Shown: one piece after another, positions 45,189-53,042 of the stretch | Numbering within the stretch: position 1 is the first letter of the stretch | Layout: each line of letters begins with the position of its first letter | Assembly: GCA_029202405.1 (NCBI GenBank) | Contig: CP119312.1 | Span: 3,353,001 to 3,417,000 of the forward strand | Length of the DNA stretch: 64,000 nt | Source of the DNA: Candidatus Devosia phytovorans | GTDB taxonomy: Bacteria > Pseudomonadota > Alphaproteobacteria > Rhizobiales > Devosiaceae | Reading direction: 5' to 3' | Program-made: the position numbers and the translations under genes | The notes under the pieces: generated by a model | Database searches by the model: none | The model's input: only the letters and a program-made list of their open reading frames with translations | What the model was told of the DNA's origin: nothing

Positions 45189-45837
45189 TACCCAAATGCT
45201 TCCTCATCGAGCTAAAAATGGCTTCGATTTGGTCAGTGCTAGCGTCGGCGCTAATATGTATCTGGAGATTCAGATTCACGGGAAAAGCGCCCTGAAACTG
45301 GCTATGATTTTTCTGATCCACCTGACTCTCGGATTTTAAGGACAGATTCTCGGTGCTTACTTTCGAAGCGGGAACTGCTTTTCGTGGCTTGGCTTGGGTG
45401 GATGATGCTGGTCGGGCGGGCGCTTCACCAGGTTCCGGACTAGCAATTAGGAAATATGATGCAGCCTTGTTTCGTGCTGACCCTTCGCCCAACCCTTGGC
45501 GTTGAAACCAGTCCACAGCCTTAGCACGTTCACTTGGATCGGGCGCGACGGTCCGAAGGCTATCCCCGTAGCACCTGTCTAGTATCTCCGAAACTGCCTC
45601 AGAGTATGAGTCTTGCATGCGCCATTTATGAGCAAGATCCGTGGCCTTGTTGTCCTCAGACAGTATTCCAATGCGCTTTAGTTCTGAAACATACTGACGT
45701 GCTGCAGCCTGCTGCACACCCAATTCAACACCCAGCAGATCATCCGACACAGTTGCTCTCGGCGTTTTATTTAGTAGGTTTCTCACGCCCCACCACACAG
45801 TAGTTGGCACCTGTGGAAACGAACTAATATCAGCCAT
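45172..45837 (-). CDS. DUF5343-like winged-helix protein, partner of the TIGR02391-like protein
   Basis: A 221-residue protein in three parts. Residues 8-135 resemble DUF5343: VPTTVWWGVRNLLNKTPRAT, helix-turn-helix-like VQQAAARQYVSELKRIG and LAHKWRMQDSYSEAVSEIL. Residues 136-180 are a flexible Pro/Ala/Ser/Lys linker. Residues 184-216 (AFPVNLNLQIHISADAS, then TDQIEAIFSSMRKHL) form a strand-helix module that I have seen repeated at the C-terminus of unrelated DNA-binding proteins. First gene of a two-gene operon; it could be the sensor or antitoxin for the downstream protein. No similarity to flanking core genes. Confidence 0.7.
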   Translation of the reverse strand: MADISSFPQVPTTVWWGVRNLLNKTPRATVSDDLLGVELGVQQAAARQYVSELKRIGILSEDNKATDLAHKWRMQDSYSEAVSEILDRCYGDSLRTVAPDPSERAKAVDWFQRQGLGEGSARNKAASYFLIASPEPGEAPARPASSTQAKPRKAVPASKVSTENLSLKSESQVDQKNHSQFQGAFPVNLNLQIHISADASTDQIEAIFSSMRKHLGNARLS

Positions 45838-46035
45838 TGTCGAATCTCAGCTCCGATCTTTTGCGATATAGCAACGAATATTCCTGTTATGTTCCGCCGT
45901 CAACTATGCCGTGACTTCTCCACAGTCACCCACATTCTCATACTCACTGAAAGCGATTGACCAGGGTGCTGTCAGGCCAAAGGGGAACCCCGCCGCTCCC
46001 TCCCCATTCCCCTCCGGTCCCCACCGGAGCTCCCC

Positions 46036-46854
46036 ATGTCCAACCACTTCGAAACCCTTGCCCGTCTCGGCTATGCCGCGCGGGGCGTGGTCTATCTGCT
46101 GCTCGGCGGCCTCGCGCTCGTCTCCGCCATCTGGGGTGGAACTGCGGCCGATGGGTCGTCCGATGCGCTTTCGACCCTGCTCGGCCTGCCCTTCGGGCGG
46201 GTGCTGCTGGGGCTGGTGGCCCTTGGCCTTGTCGGGCATATCCTGTGGCGGCTGGCGCAGGGGCTGCTCAATGCGGACAATGTCGATGACAATGCCCAGG
46301 GCTATGCCGGGCGGATCGGCTCGGTGGTCAGCGCCGGGGCCAATGTCTTTCTGGCCCTGTCGGCTGCGCGCATGGCGGTGGTGGGCGGCGGCTCGGGCGG
46401 AGAAGGCGGGGAGCAGGGGGCTTCGGCCCTGTTGCTGGCGCAGCCCTTTGGCGCCGTGCTTCTCGGGTTTGCTGCCGTCGGCGTCATCGCGGCCGGGCTT
46501 GTGCAGGTGTGGAAGGGCGTGACGCGCGATTATCGCAAGCGGCTGGCGATCCCCTCGGCACAGTCGAGGCTGCTCGATCCGGTCTGCCGCTTCGGGCTTG
46601 CCGCGCGCGGCGCGCTGATCGTCCTCATCGGCCTTTTCGTGTTCTATGCCGCCATCAGCGTCTCGCCCGAACAGGCCGGCGGCATCAGCGATGCACTCGA
46701 CTATGTGCATGCCCTGCCCTTCGGGCCCTACCTTTATGGCCTCGCCGCACTCGGCCTTGTTGCCTTTGGCGCCTATAGCGTGGTGCAGGGCCTTTACCGC
46801 CGCATGGATGCGCCGGGGCTGGGCGACATCAAACGCGCCGTGCCCGGGGTTTGA
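46036..46854 (+). CDS. DUF1206 family membrane protein
   Basis: A 272-residue inner-membrane protein with six hydrophobic helices arranged as three repeats of two. Each repeat starts with an RxGxxARGxxY-like motif: LARLGYAARGVVYLLLGG at the start, a weaker middle copy, and CRFGLAARGALIVLIGLF in the last third. Between helices of a pair the sequence LPFGxxLxGLxALGL recurs. This internal triplication is the DUF1206 hallmark; the function is unknown. SD-like GGAG (46027-46030) precedes the ATG. Confidence 0.9.
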   Translation: MSNHFETLARLGYAARGVVYLLLGGLALVSAIWGGTAADGSSDALSTLLGLPFGRVLLGLVALGLVGHILWRLAQGLLNADNVDDNAQGYAGRIGSVVSAGANVFLALSAARMAVVGGGSGGEGGEQGASALLLAQPFGAVLLGFAAVGVIAAGLVQVWKGVTRDYRKRLAIPSAQSRLLDPVCRFGLAARGALIVLIGLFVFYAAISVSPEQAGGISDALDYVHALPFGPYLYGLAALGLVAFGAYSVVQGLYRRMDAPGLGDIKRAVPGV

Positions 46855-47280
46855 ATTATCTTTCACCTCAACGGTTTGAGTGCATTTTTAGAGAGAGTTT
46901 TCCCCACCCCTCAAACCCTACTGTACAATCCTGTCAGCCTCTTCACATGGGCGGCCTGCAGGCGAACAGTGGTGAAGGGCGCCGGGCACGGCTTTCGCTG
47001 GCGCGTGCAGGTCCGAGCATCGGCCGGCTGTGGCAAGGATCACAGTCCGCGATAACCGATGTTGAGCCAAAAACCGGCATCCCGAGGCGGCCTCCGTCTC
47101 GTTATTCAATTATCCAGAGGCGAAAGCCGTCTCGGGATCCGCCCTTTGGGGCGCAAAGAATTGTGAAAACCGTGTTTCAGGCGGCGCTTTGGTACGCCTG
47201 AGCATCGGGAAGCGCCCCTATTTCCCCGCTCGTCATCGACTTCTATAGTTCGGCTGCATCATGGCTGGGGAGAGAGGGAC
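46855..47280. other. Intergenic region with a strong hairpin, no gene
   Basis: No coding frame here is convincing. A TACAAT box sits at 46924-46929 without a clear -35. A strong imperfect palindrome spans 47079-47138: arms ATCCCGAGGCGGC and GCCGTCTCGGGAT pair over 13 bp with one G-U, and the inner CTC/GAG can extend it. A smaller hairpin CGCCC-TTTG-GGGCG follows at 47140-47153. This could be a small RNA or a dispersed repeat. Confidence 0.5.
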
Positions 47281-48435
47281 ATGAAGCGACTGGCGATCTT
47301 TTGCGATGGCACCTGGAACCGCATGGCGGCGGACGAGCCGACCAATGTGCTGCTGGCGGCGCAGGCGGTGCTGTCCACCGGGGCCAAAAAGGTGCCGCAG
47401 GTGGTGCATTACAACGAGGGCGTGGGCACCTCCTTTGTGGTCAATGAATGGGTCGAAACGCGGCTGGCCGGCGCCTTTGGCTGGAGTCTGTTCGACAAGG
47501 TCGCGGATGCCTATCGCTTCCTGATCTTCAACTACGAGCCGGGTGACGAGATCTTCATCTTCGGCTTTTCGCGCGGCGCCTTCACCGCCCGTTCACTGGG
47601 CGGGCTGCTGCGCAAATGCGGCATCATTCCGCGGGCCAGCGGCCGCGACATCAAGAAGGCCTTCGATTTCTACCAGCTCAAGGCCGTGGCGCCGGACGAC
47701 GATCAAGCGCAGCAGTTCCGCATGACCTATTCGCCCCAGACGCTGGCCAAGGACGAGGATCGCGCCTGGCGGGTGGCGCATGGGGCCGATCCGGCCCAGG
47801 TGGCGGCGACGCCCCTGCTCGACATCCGCTATATCGGCGTCTGGGACACGGTCGAGGCGCTGGGCCTGCCCAAGCATCTCCATCTCAGCAATCTGACCGG
47901 CAGGATCGGCGCCTATGAATTCCACGATGCGCGGCTCTCGAGCACGGTGCATTCGGCGCGCCATGCCGTGGCCACCGACGAGATGCGGCGCAGTTTCGAG
48001 CCGACGCTATGGGACAACCTGCCCCTGCTCAATGGCGCCACGGGCAAGCTCTACGAGCAGATGTGGTTTCCCGGCAATCACGGCTCGGTGGGTGGCGGCG
48101 GGTCCATCCGGGGCCTGTCAGACAATGCGCTGCTGTGGATTCTCGAAGGCGCGCAAAAGCAGGGACTGGCTTTTGATCCGGCGCTGATCACTCTGGCGCA
48201 AGGCCGCATCGACAATGCCGCCCCGCTCAGCAATGTCACCAAGGAGGCGGGGCCCCTCGACTGGATCTATCGCAAGGCACCCCGTCCCGCCCCGGCGCCG
48301 GGCGACGTCCTGGCACCGGCCACCATTGCGCGCATGCAGACCGACGACGCCTATCGGCCGGAGCCGCTCAAGGCATGGTGGCCGGGCCAGCCGATCACAA
48401 TCGGCAACCGCCGGCGCTCTGGCCCGTTGCCGTGA
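47281..48435 (+). CDS. DUF2235 family alpha/beta hydrolase
   Basis: A 384-residue protein of the DUF2235 (Tle1-like) group. The N-terminus KRLAIFCDGTWNRM and nucleophile elbow GFSRGAFTAR (Ser97) are diagnostic; Asp189 (IGVWDTVEALG) and His267 (WFPGNHGSVGGG) complete a plausible Ser-Asp-His triad. Some members are type VI phospholipase effectors, but no secretion genes or signal peptide are here, so a housekeeping lipase/esterase of unknown substrate is as likely. A small gene and a DUF1810 gene follow closely on the same strand. Confidence 0.88.
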   Translation: MKRLAIFCDGTWNRMAADEPTNVLLAAQAVLSTGAKKVPQVVHYNEGVGTSFVVNEWVETRLAGAFGWSLFDKVADAYRFLIFNYEPGDEIFIFGFSRGAFTARSLGGLLRKCGIIPRASGRDIKKAFDFYQLKAVAPDDDQAQQFRMTYSPQTLAKDEDRAWRVAHGADPAQVAATPLLDIRYIGVWDTVEALGLPKHLHLSNLTGRIGAYEFHDARLSSTVHSARHAVATDEMRRSFEPTLWDNLPLLNGATGKLYEQMWFPGNHGSVGGGGSIRGLSDNALLWILEGAQKQGLAFDPALITLAQGRIDNAAPLSNVTKEAGPLDWIYRKAPRPAPAPGDVLAPATIARMQTDDAYRPEPLKAWWPGQPITIGNRRRSGPLP

Positions 48436-48452
48436 TGGAAGGAGTGCCTGAC

Positions 48453-48626
48453 ATGCAACAACAGTCCAATAGCCAGAACCCGCTGCCGCGCGACAAACGC
48501 TTCACCGGCCCACGTCGCGAACGGTTCAGCTCGCTCACCGAGGCAAGGCGCGACGCCGAATTGCCGGCCGGGGAATTTGAGGAAGAGCACGACGGGCAGG
48601 ACCGCCCCGAGCGGCGGGACCACTAG
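48453..48626 (+). CDS. Small hydrophilic hypothetical protein
   Basis: A 57-residue, strongly charged protein (MQQQSNSQNPLPRDKRFTGP at the start, acidic EFEEEHDGQD near the end) without membrane or Cys motifs. GGAAGGAG at 48437-48444 is correctly placed before the ATG at 48453. It lies 17 bases after the DUF2235 gene and 3 bases before the DUF1810 gene. I do not recognise it; the spacing and ribosome site support a real gene. Confidence 0.55.
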   Translation: MQQQSNSQNPLPRDKRFTGPRRERFSSLTEARRDAELPAGEFEEEHDGQDRPERRDH

Positions 48627-48629
48627 GCC

Positions 48630-49118
48630 ATGCAACAGCCCGGCTTTGCCCAGACCAGCAATACGCTGTCGCCGCGTCGCAGTTTTGGCGGCGGCAGCTT
48701 TATCGCCAAATTCCTCGAGGCGCAGAACCAGGTCTATCCGCAGGTGCTGGGCGAATTGCGCGCCGGGCAGAAGCGGAGCCACTGGATGTGGTTTGTCTTT
48801 CCGCAGATCGCGGGACTGGGCCGCACCGCCACCGCGCGGCATTTCGCCATCGACAGTCTCGATCAGGCCGAGGCCTATCTGGCCCATCCAATCCTGGCCA
48901 CACGGCTGCGCGAATGCACGCAGGCCGTCTTGCTGCATGGACCGGGCGGCGTGGCCCCGCGCAGCCTGTCGCAGATCTTCGGCTATCCCGATGATCTCAA
49001 ATTCCACTCATCGATGACGCTGTTTCACCGCGCCGATCCGGATGACGAGGTCTTTATCCGCGCCCTGCGCGCCTTCTTCCGCAGCCGGGAAGATCAGGCG
49101 ACGGTGGATCTGCTCTAG
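48630..49118 (+). CDS. DUF1810 family protein
   Basis: A 162-residue soluble protein. The conserved run KRSHWMWFVFPQIAGLGRT followed by ARHFAIDSLDQAEAYLAHP, LRECTQAVL and SQIFGYPDDLKFHSSMTLF defines the DUF1810 family; function is not established. It is the last gene of a three-gene plus-strand group with the DUF2235 hydrolase and a small protein. Its stop overlaps the stop of the convergent tsaE gene by 4 bases. Confidence 0.88.
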   Translation: MQQPGFAQTSNTLSPRRSFGGGSFIAKFLEAQNQVYPQVLGELRAGQKRSHWMWFVFPQIAGLGRTATARHFAIDSLDQAEAYLAHPILATRLRECTQAVLLHGPGGVAPRSLSQIFGYPDDLKFHSSMTLFHRADPDDEVFIRALRAFFRSREDQATVDLL

Positions 49119-49564
49119 CGGGAAATGCTGACCAGGCGCCCCTCGCCGCCGGGCGGAATGGACAGCGCCACCTTCAGCGTCGCTGCAGCGACGATTTCCG
49201 GCGAACGCTCGGCCCATTCGACCAGCACCACGGCGTCGGGATTGTCGAGCAGGCCGAGTTCATCGACCTCGCGCGGATCGCCCAGCCGGTAAAGATCGGC
49301 ATGTAGAACCGGCCCCTTGGGCGTGTCATAGGGCTGCACCAGGGCAAAGGTCGGCGACGGCACATCGAGCTTTTCATCACCCGCAAGGACCCGAATGATG
49401 GCGCGGGCCAGGGCCGTTTTCCCCGCCCCCAGATCTCCGTCCAGAATGACCAGATCACCCGGCCGCAATGCCGCAGCCAGTTCTGCCCCCAGGGCAGTGG
49501 TTGCGGCATCGTCGGGCAGAAAGCTGTCCAGACGCGAAGGGATATGCGAAAAATCGGTGCCCAA
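49115..49564 (-). CDS. tsaE: tRNA threonylcarbamoyladenosine biosynthesis ATPase TsaE
   Basis: A 149-residue P-loop ATPase that works with TsaB and TsaD to make t6A37 in tRNA. The Walker A is GDLGAGKTALARA (43-55), followed by VPSPTFALVQPYDT (switch region), LHADLYRL and LVEWAERSPE, all typical. It lies 14 bases downstream of divL, an arrangement conserved in alphaproteobacteria, so the two are probably co-transcribed. Confidence 0.94.
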   Translation of the reverse strand: MGTDFSHIPSRLDSFLPDDAATTALGAELAAALRPGDLVILDGDLGAGKTALARAIIRVLAGDEKLDVPSPTFALVQPYDTPKGPVLHADLYRLGDPREVDELGLLDNPDAVVLVEWAERSPEIVAAATLKVALSIPPGGEGRLVSISR

Positions 49565-49578
49565 TTTTCGCCCCTCGC

Positions 49579-52035
49579 TTACTCGGCAACGCCAGCCATG
49601 GCGCTATCGAGCGGGAGGTTCACAACGATGCGGCTGCCGCGCGGTTCGCGCTTTTCGGCGATGATCGTGCCGCCGTGCAAATTGACGAAAGTCTTGACGA
49701 TGGCGAGGCCGAGGCCCGCGCCGCGCTGGCGGCCGGAGGGCGTGTCGATGCGGGTCTGGATGGCCGCGCGCATTTCGTCGGTGACGCCCGGGCCTTCGTC
49801 CTCGATTACAAACAGCATGCGGTCGGCGCGATGCGCCACCGAGAGGCGGATTTCCCCACCGGGCGGGGAGAAGCGAGCGGCGTTGGAGAGCAGATTGTAA
49901 AGCACCTGCACGATGCGCGTGCCATCGGCGATGAAGGGCGGCAGACCGCGTTCGATGTCGACCACGAGATTGATCGGCTTTTCGCCCGAGATTTCCGGAA
50001 AGGTGGCCGAGAGTCCGGCCTTGGCCTTGTCGATCAGCTGGACCACATCGAGATGCTCGGGCCGCAGTTCGGCAATGCCGGCATCGACCGAGGCGAGGTC
50101 GAGGATATTGTCGATCAACACGCCCAGCGTCACCGAGGAGGCGCGGATATAGTCGATATAGGCCTGCTGCCGCTCACTCAGCACGCCGCCCTCGTTGGCC
50201 AGCAGGTCGGCAAAGCCGATGATGTTGGTCAGCGGTGAGCGCAGCTCGTAGGAGACATTTTCGACGAAGGCATCCTTGAGCAGGTCGGCGGCGACCAGCG
50301 CATCGTTGCGCTCCTTGAGCACTTTCGAATAGCTCGCGCTTTCCGTGACATCGAGGAAGGTCATCATGGTCTGCCCGTCGGGCAGGCGGGTGATGGCATA
50401 ATCCAGCAGCCGGCCATCGGAGCGGTTCAGCCGGCCGGTCTGGTCGGAGCGGGTCGGGTTGAGGTCTATGATGCCGCGTTTGAGATCCCGCCAGATGCTG
50501 GCGCCGTCCTCGGGAATGGCGCGGCCCGAGGCCTCGGCGATCTGGTCGATATGGGGGTTCTTGCCCAGCTCGTTGGTCGGCAGCTTCCACAGCGCCGAGA
50601 GGCGCGGATTGGATAGGGTCAGCCGCCCATTGGTGCCAAACACCGCCACCGCTTCCGAGAGCGCGTTGATGGTTTCGCGCTGCACATTGGAGAAGGACTT
50701 GTTGGTCGATTCCAGCTGCAGGCGCTCGGTCAGGTCCTCGAAGACATAGATGACGCCCCCCTGCGGGCCGGCAGGCGCCGAGATCACCTTTATGGTGCGA
50801 CCGTCGGGAAGATGCCAGGGCTCGTCCTCGTGCGGCGTCTTGCGGTTATAGCTTTCAAGGTGCTTGCTGCGCCAGGTCTGGTAGTCGACCACATTGGGCA
50901 GCATGCTTTCGGTGCGCAGCTTGTCGAGAATGGCGCGCTCATCGAGACCAGGCACAAGGAAGACCCGGCTCAGGCCCCAGAGCGCGGCGTAGGCCTCGTT
51001 GAACTGGACCAGTTCACGCTTGGCATTGAAAATGGCGATCGGCGTGGTCAGCGCGGCAATGATGCCGCCGACATGACCGAGCCCTGCCGCCACCTGCTGA
51101 CTGCCGTCCTCGGCAGCGGCCGGACGCAGATAGCCGGCGCGACCGCCATTGATGGTGAATTCAACGACTTCAAAGGCACCCAGACCCGGCCAGGCGACGG
51201 GCATGGTGCCACCCTGGTCCCCATTGCAGGCAGCCAGGTGCTGGCGCAGCTGGTTGGTGTCGAGCAATTCGGGTGGCGCGGCCTCGGTGCCGTTCTTGCC
51301 CGCGGCCTTGGCCAGTTGCAGATAGGCGGCGTTGGCATAGACGAGGCGGTCGGACTTGTCGCGGGCAAAGGCGGGCTGCGACAGGGCCGAAAGCACGGTG
51401 CGCACGGAGCTGAGATCACCGGTCGCAGCTGCGGCAACCAGCGTCGGCTCGGCGCCGGGCTGCAAGAAGGCCGGGCGCAGGCGGAGGGCCGCGCCGCCAC
51501 CAATGACCCAGCCATTGGCGCGGATCAGGCGACCGTCGAGCGTCGTGACGCTGTCGGCAAAGCCATGGCCATGGACCCGCAGATCTTCCAGATGGCGCGC
51601 TAGCTTTTCGGCGTCATTGGCATTGAGCCAGGACGCAAAGTTGAGGACGCTTTCAGGACGGCGGCCGATGGGCAGGACCGATGCGGCCTGCCCGAGAAGG
51701 CGATGCCCGCCTTCGGTGCTTTCGGTCCAGAGCACCGTGACTTCGCGTGGCCCGGACAGCAGGGCTTCATACTCATCGACCAGGGCGCGCAAGCCGGAAA
51801 TTTGGTCGCCGGCGCGGCGCTGCTCGAGCTGGCTATTGCTGCGCATGGTGCGCATCAGGGCCAGGGCAAGAATGGCGAAGGCGCCTGCGCCGACGGCAAT
51901 GGCAAGAGGCGCGGCACCCAGAAAGGCCGCAGGATTGGTGTCCTGAGCGAGGGCGGGGACCGCCGTCATCAGGGTAAGAGGGGCCGCGACAAGCAGTGCG
52001 AATCCCCAATGCTTCCGGAAGTGATCCGGCGCCAT
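49579..52035 (-). CDS. divL: DivL-type PAS sensor kinase with tyrosine at the phospho-acceptor site
   Basis: An 818-residue membrane-bound kinase-like protein. An N-terminal signal-like helix and a second helix (about 10-65) anchor it; several PAS-like regions follow (clear ones at about 325-435 and 455-570). The dimerisation helix reads FVENVSYELRSPLTN with Tyr596 where histidine kinases have His, the hallmark of Caulobacter DivL, a regulator of the CckA-CtrA cell-cycle pathway. The ATPase domain is intact (LYNLLSNAARFSPPGG, FVIEDEGPGV, GAGLGLAIVKTF). The neighbour tsaE fits. Role in CtrA control is inferred from homology. Confidence 0.88.
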   Translation of the reverse strand: MAPDHFRKHWGFALLVAAPLTLMTAVPALAQDTNPAAFLGAAPLAIAVGAGAFAILALALMRTMRSNSQLEQRRAGDQISGLRALVDEYEALLSGPREVTVLWTESTEGGHRLLGQAASVLPIGRRPESVLNFASWLNANDAEKLARHLEDLRVHGHGFADSVTTLDGRLIRANGWVIGGGAALRLRPAFLQPGAEPTLVAAAATGDLSSVRTVLSALSQPAFARDKSDRLVYANAAYLQLAKAAGKNGTEAAPPELLDTNQLRQHLAACNGDQGGTMPVAWPGLGAFEVVEFTINGGRAGYLRPAAAEDGSQQVAAGLGHVGGIIAALTTPIAIFNAKRELVQFNEAYAALWGLSRVFLVPGLDERAILDKLRTESMLPNVVDYQTWRSKHLESYNRKTPHEDEPWHLPDGRTIKVISAPAGPQGGVIYVFEDLTERLQLESTNKSFSNVQRETINALSEAVAVFGTNGRLTLSNPRLSALWKLPTNELGKNPHIDQIAEASGRAIPEDGASIWRDLKRGIIDLNPTRSDQTGRLNRSDGRLLDYAITRLPDGQTMMTFLDVTESASYSKVLKERNDALVAADLLKDAFVENVSYELRSPLTNIIGFADLLANEGGVLSERQQAYIDYIRASSVTLGVLIDNILDLASVDAGIAELRPEHLDVVQLIDKAKAGLSATFPEISGEKPINLVVDIERGLPPFIADGTRIVQVLYNLLSNAARFSPPGGEIRLSVAHRADRMLFVIEDEGPGVTDEMRAAIQTRIDTPSGRQRGAGLGLAIVKTFVNLHGGTIIAEKREPRGSRIVVNLPLDSAMAGVAE

Positions 52036-52340
52036 AGCAGCCCTCTAGGTCAATTGTCGTTGCCAGTCGGTTCCCCAAACGAACCGATACACTTGCACTC
52101 AAAAGAAGAGGCCAAACGCAGAATCAGAATTGACTCCGGCCATCTCCGACGCGGTGACTGTCCCCCAGTAACCGAATCATCCTGACCATAGCGGCAGCGA
52201 GAATCGCCTAAAAGAGTCTTAATGGGTGTGCATTATGGGCAAAGCACGGATATCGGGGATTGACCGTGAACGAAGCAGCAACCTTCCGAACCGGCGCTGA
52301 TACCCGTTCGGTGGCGCAATTGTAGGCAAAACTGCCCCTA
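52036..52340. other. Intergenic region upstream of divL, no gene
   Basis: Lies between the start of divL and the 3' end of the TetR gene. It must hold the divL promoter. No TTAA-N7-TTAA CtrA site, hairpin or small gene is evident. Confidence 0.4.
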
Positions 52341-52961
52341 TCATACAGAACCATCGAACGGCACGAAGACGCCGGCCGTGCCCATGGTCACGCGATGGCG
52401 CGCCGACGCCTCGGTGTCGCCATAGCGATCGATTGCCCATGACAGCGCCAGTACAAGTTCGAAGACCTCTTCGGCAGTAGCCCCGGCGACGGCCAGCGCT
52501 GCCTCTTGGGCCGCTGTCAGAAGCCGTCGGGTCTCCTCGATCATCGGTCTGTTGGCATCGTTCAGGGACGCCGATGGCTCAGCATGGGCTGAGGCAAGGC
52601 AATGGGGAAGGTCGTGCCAGATGTGCAGGCGCCAGGCCAATCCAACCAGCCACTCGGCAAGCGCCTGACCAGGCGTGAGGGTTTGAGAGAGCGCCTGCCC
52701 ATGCTGCAGCGCATCGTCGAAGCTCGATTGAATGACAGCGACGAGCAGGTCGTCGCGCGTGGGAAAGTTCCGGTAGAGCGTGGCATTGCCGACACCGGCC
52801 AGCACGGCAATGCCGTCGAGAGGCGCCAGCACGCCCTCGGCCTCGAAGATTTGTCGGGCGGCGGCCAGAATGGCCTGACGGTTGAGCATCGCATCAGCCC
52901 GGAGCCCACGCGTCTTTGGCGCGGTTTTTACAGGCTGCCCTTCTGCGGACGAAATTGTCAT
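52341..52961 (-). CDS. TetR/AcrR family transcriptional regulator
   Basis: A 206-residue repressor. The N-terminal helix-turn-helix (about 25-70) shows ILAAARQIFEAEGVLAPLDG and VLAGVGNATLYRNFPTRDDL; the C-terminal ligand domain carries LAEWLVGLAWRLHIW. I chose the ATG at 52961, preceded by AAGGAGGGG. It is divergent from an SDR gene across an 81-base gap with two GGGGA-N-CCCC palindromes, so it very likely represses both itself and the SDR. Confidence 0.92.
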   Translation of the reverse strand: MTISSAEGQPVKTAPKTRGLRADAMLNRQAILAAARQIFEAEGVLAPLDGIAVLAGVGNATLYRNFPTRDDLLVAVIQSSFDDALQHGQALSQTLTPGQALAEWLVGLAWRLHIWHDLPHCLASAHAEPSASLNDANRPMIEETRRLLTAAQEAALAVAGATAEEVFELVLALSWAIDRYGDTEASARHRVTMGTAGVFVPFDGSV

Positions 52962-52975
52962 TCCCCCTCCTTGCT

Positions 52976-53026
52976 TAAGTGGGGACTGCCCCCATATAAA
53001 ATCAATTCGGGGAAGATCCCCACTTA
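52976..53026. promoter_or_regulatory. Putative double operator for the TetR regulator
   Basis: Two palindromes lie in the divergent gap: GGGGACTGCCCC (52981-52992) and GGGGAAGATCCCC (53009-53021). The outer arms TAAGTGGGGA (52976-52985) and TCCCCACTTA (53017-53026) are a perfect 10-bp inverted pair. A TATATA box for the SDR gene abuts the second site. Confidence 0.65.
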
Positions 53027-53042
53027 TATATAGAGAGTTCAA

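Noticed and set aside
46851..47201. 116-codon frame upstream of the DUF2235 gene
   Set aside because: Arg/Ser/Pro-rich text with no start signal or domain, running across strong hairpins; treated as non-coding.
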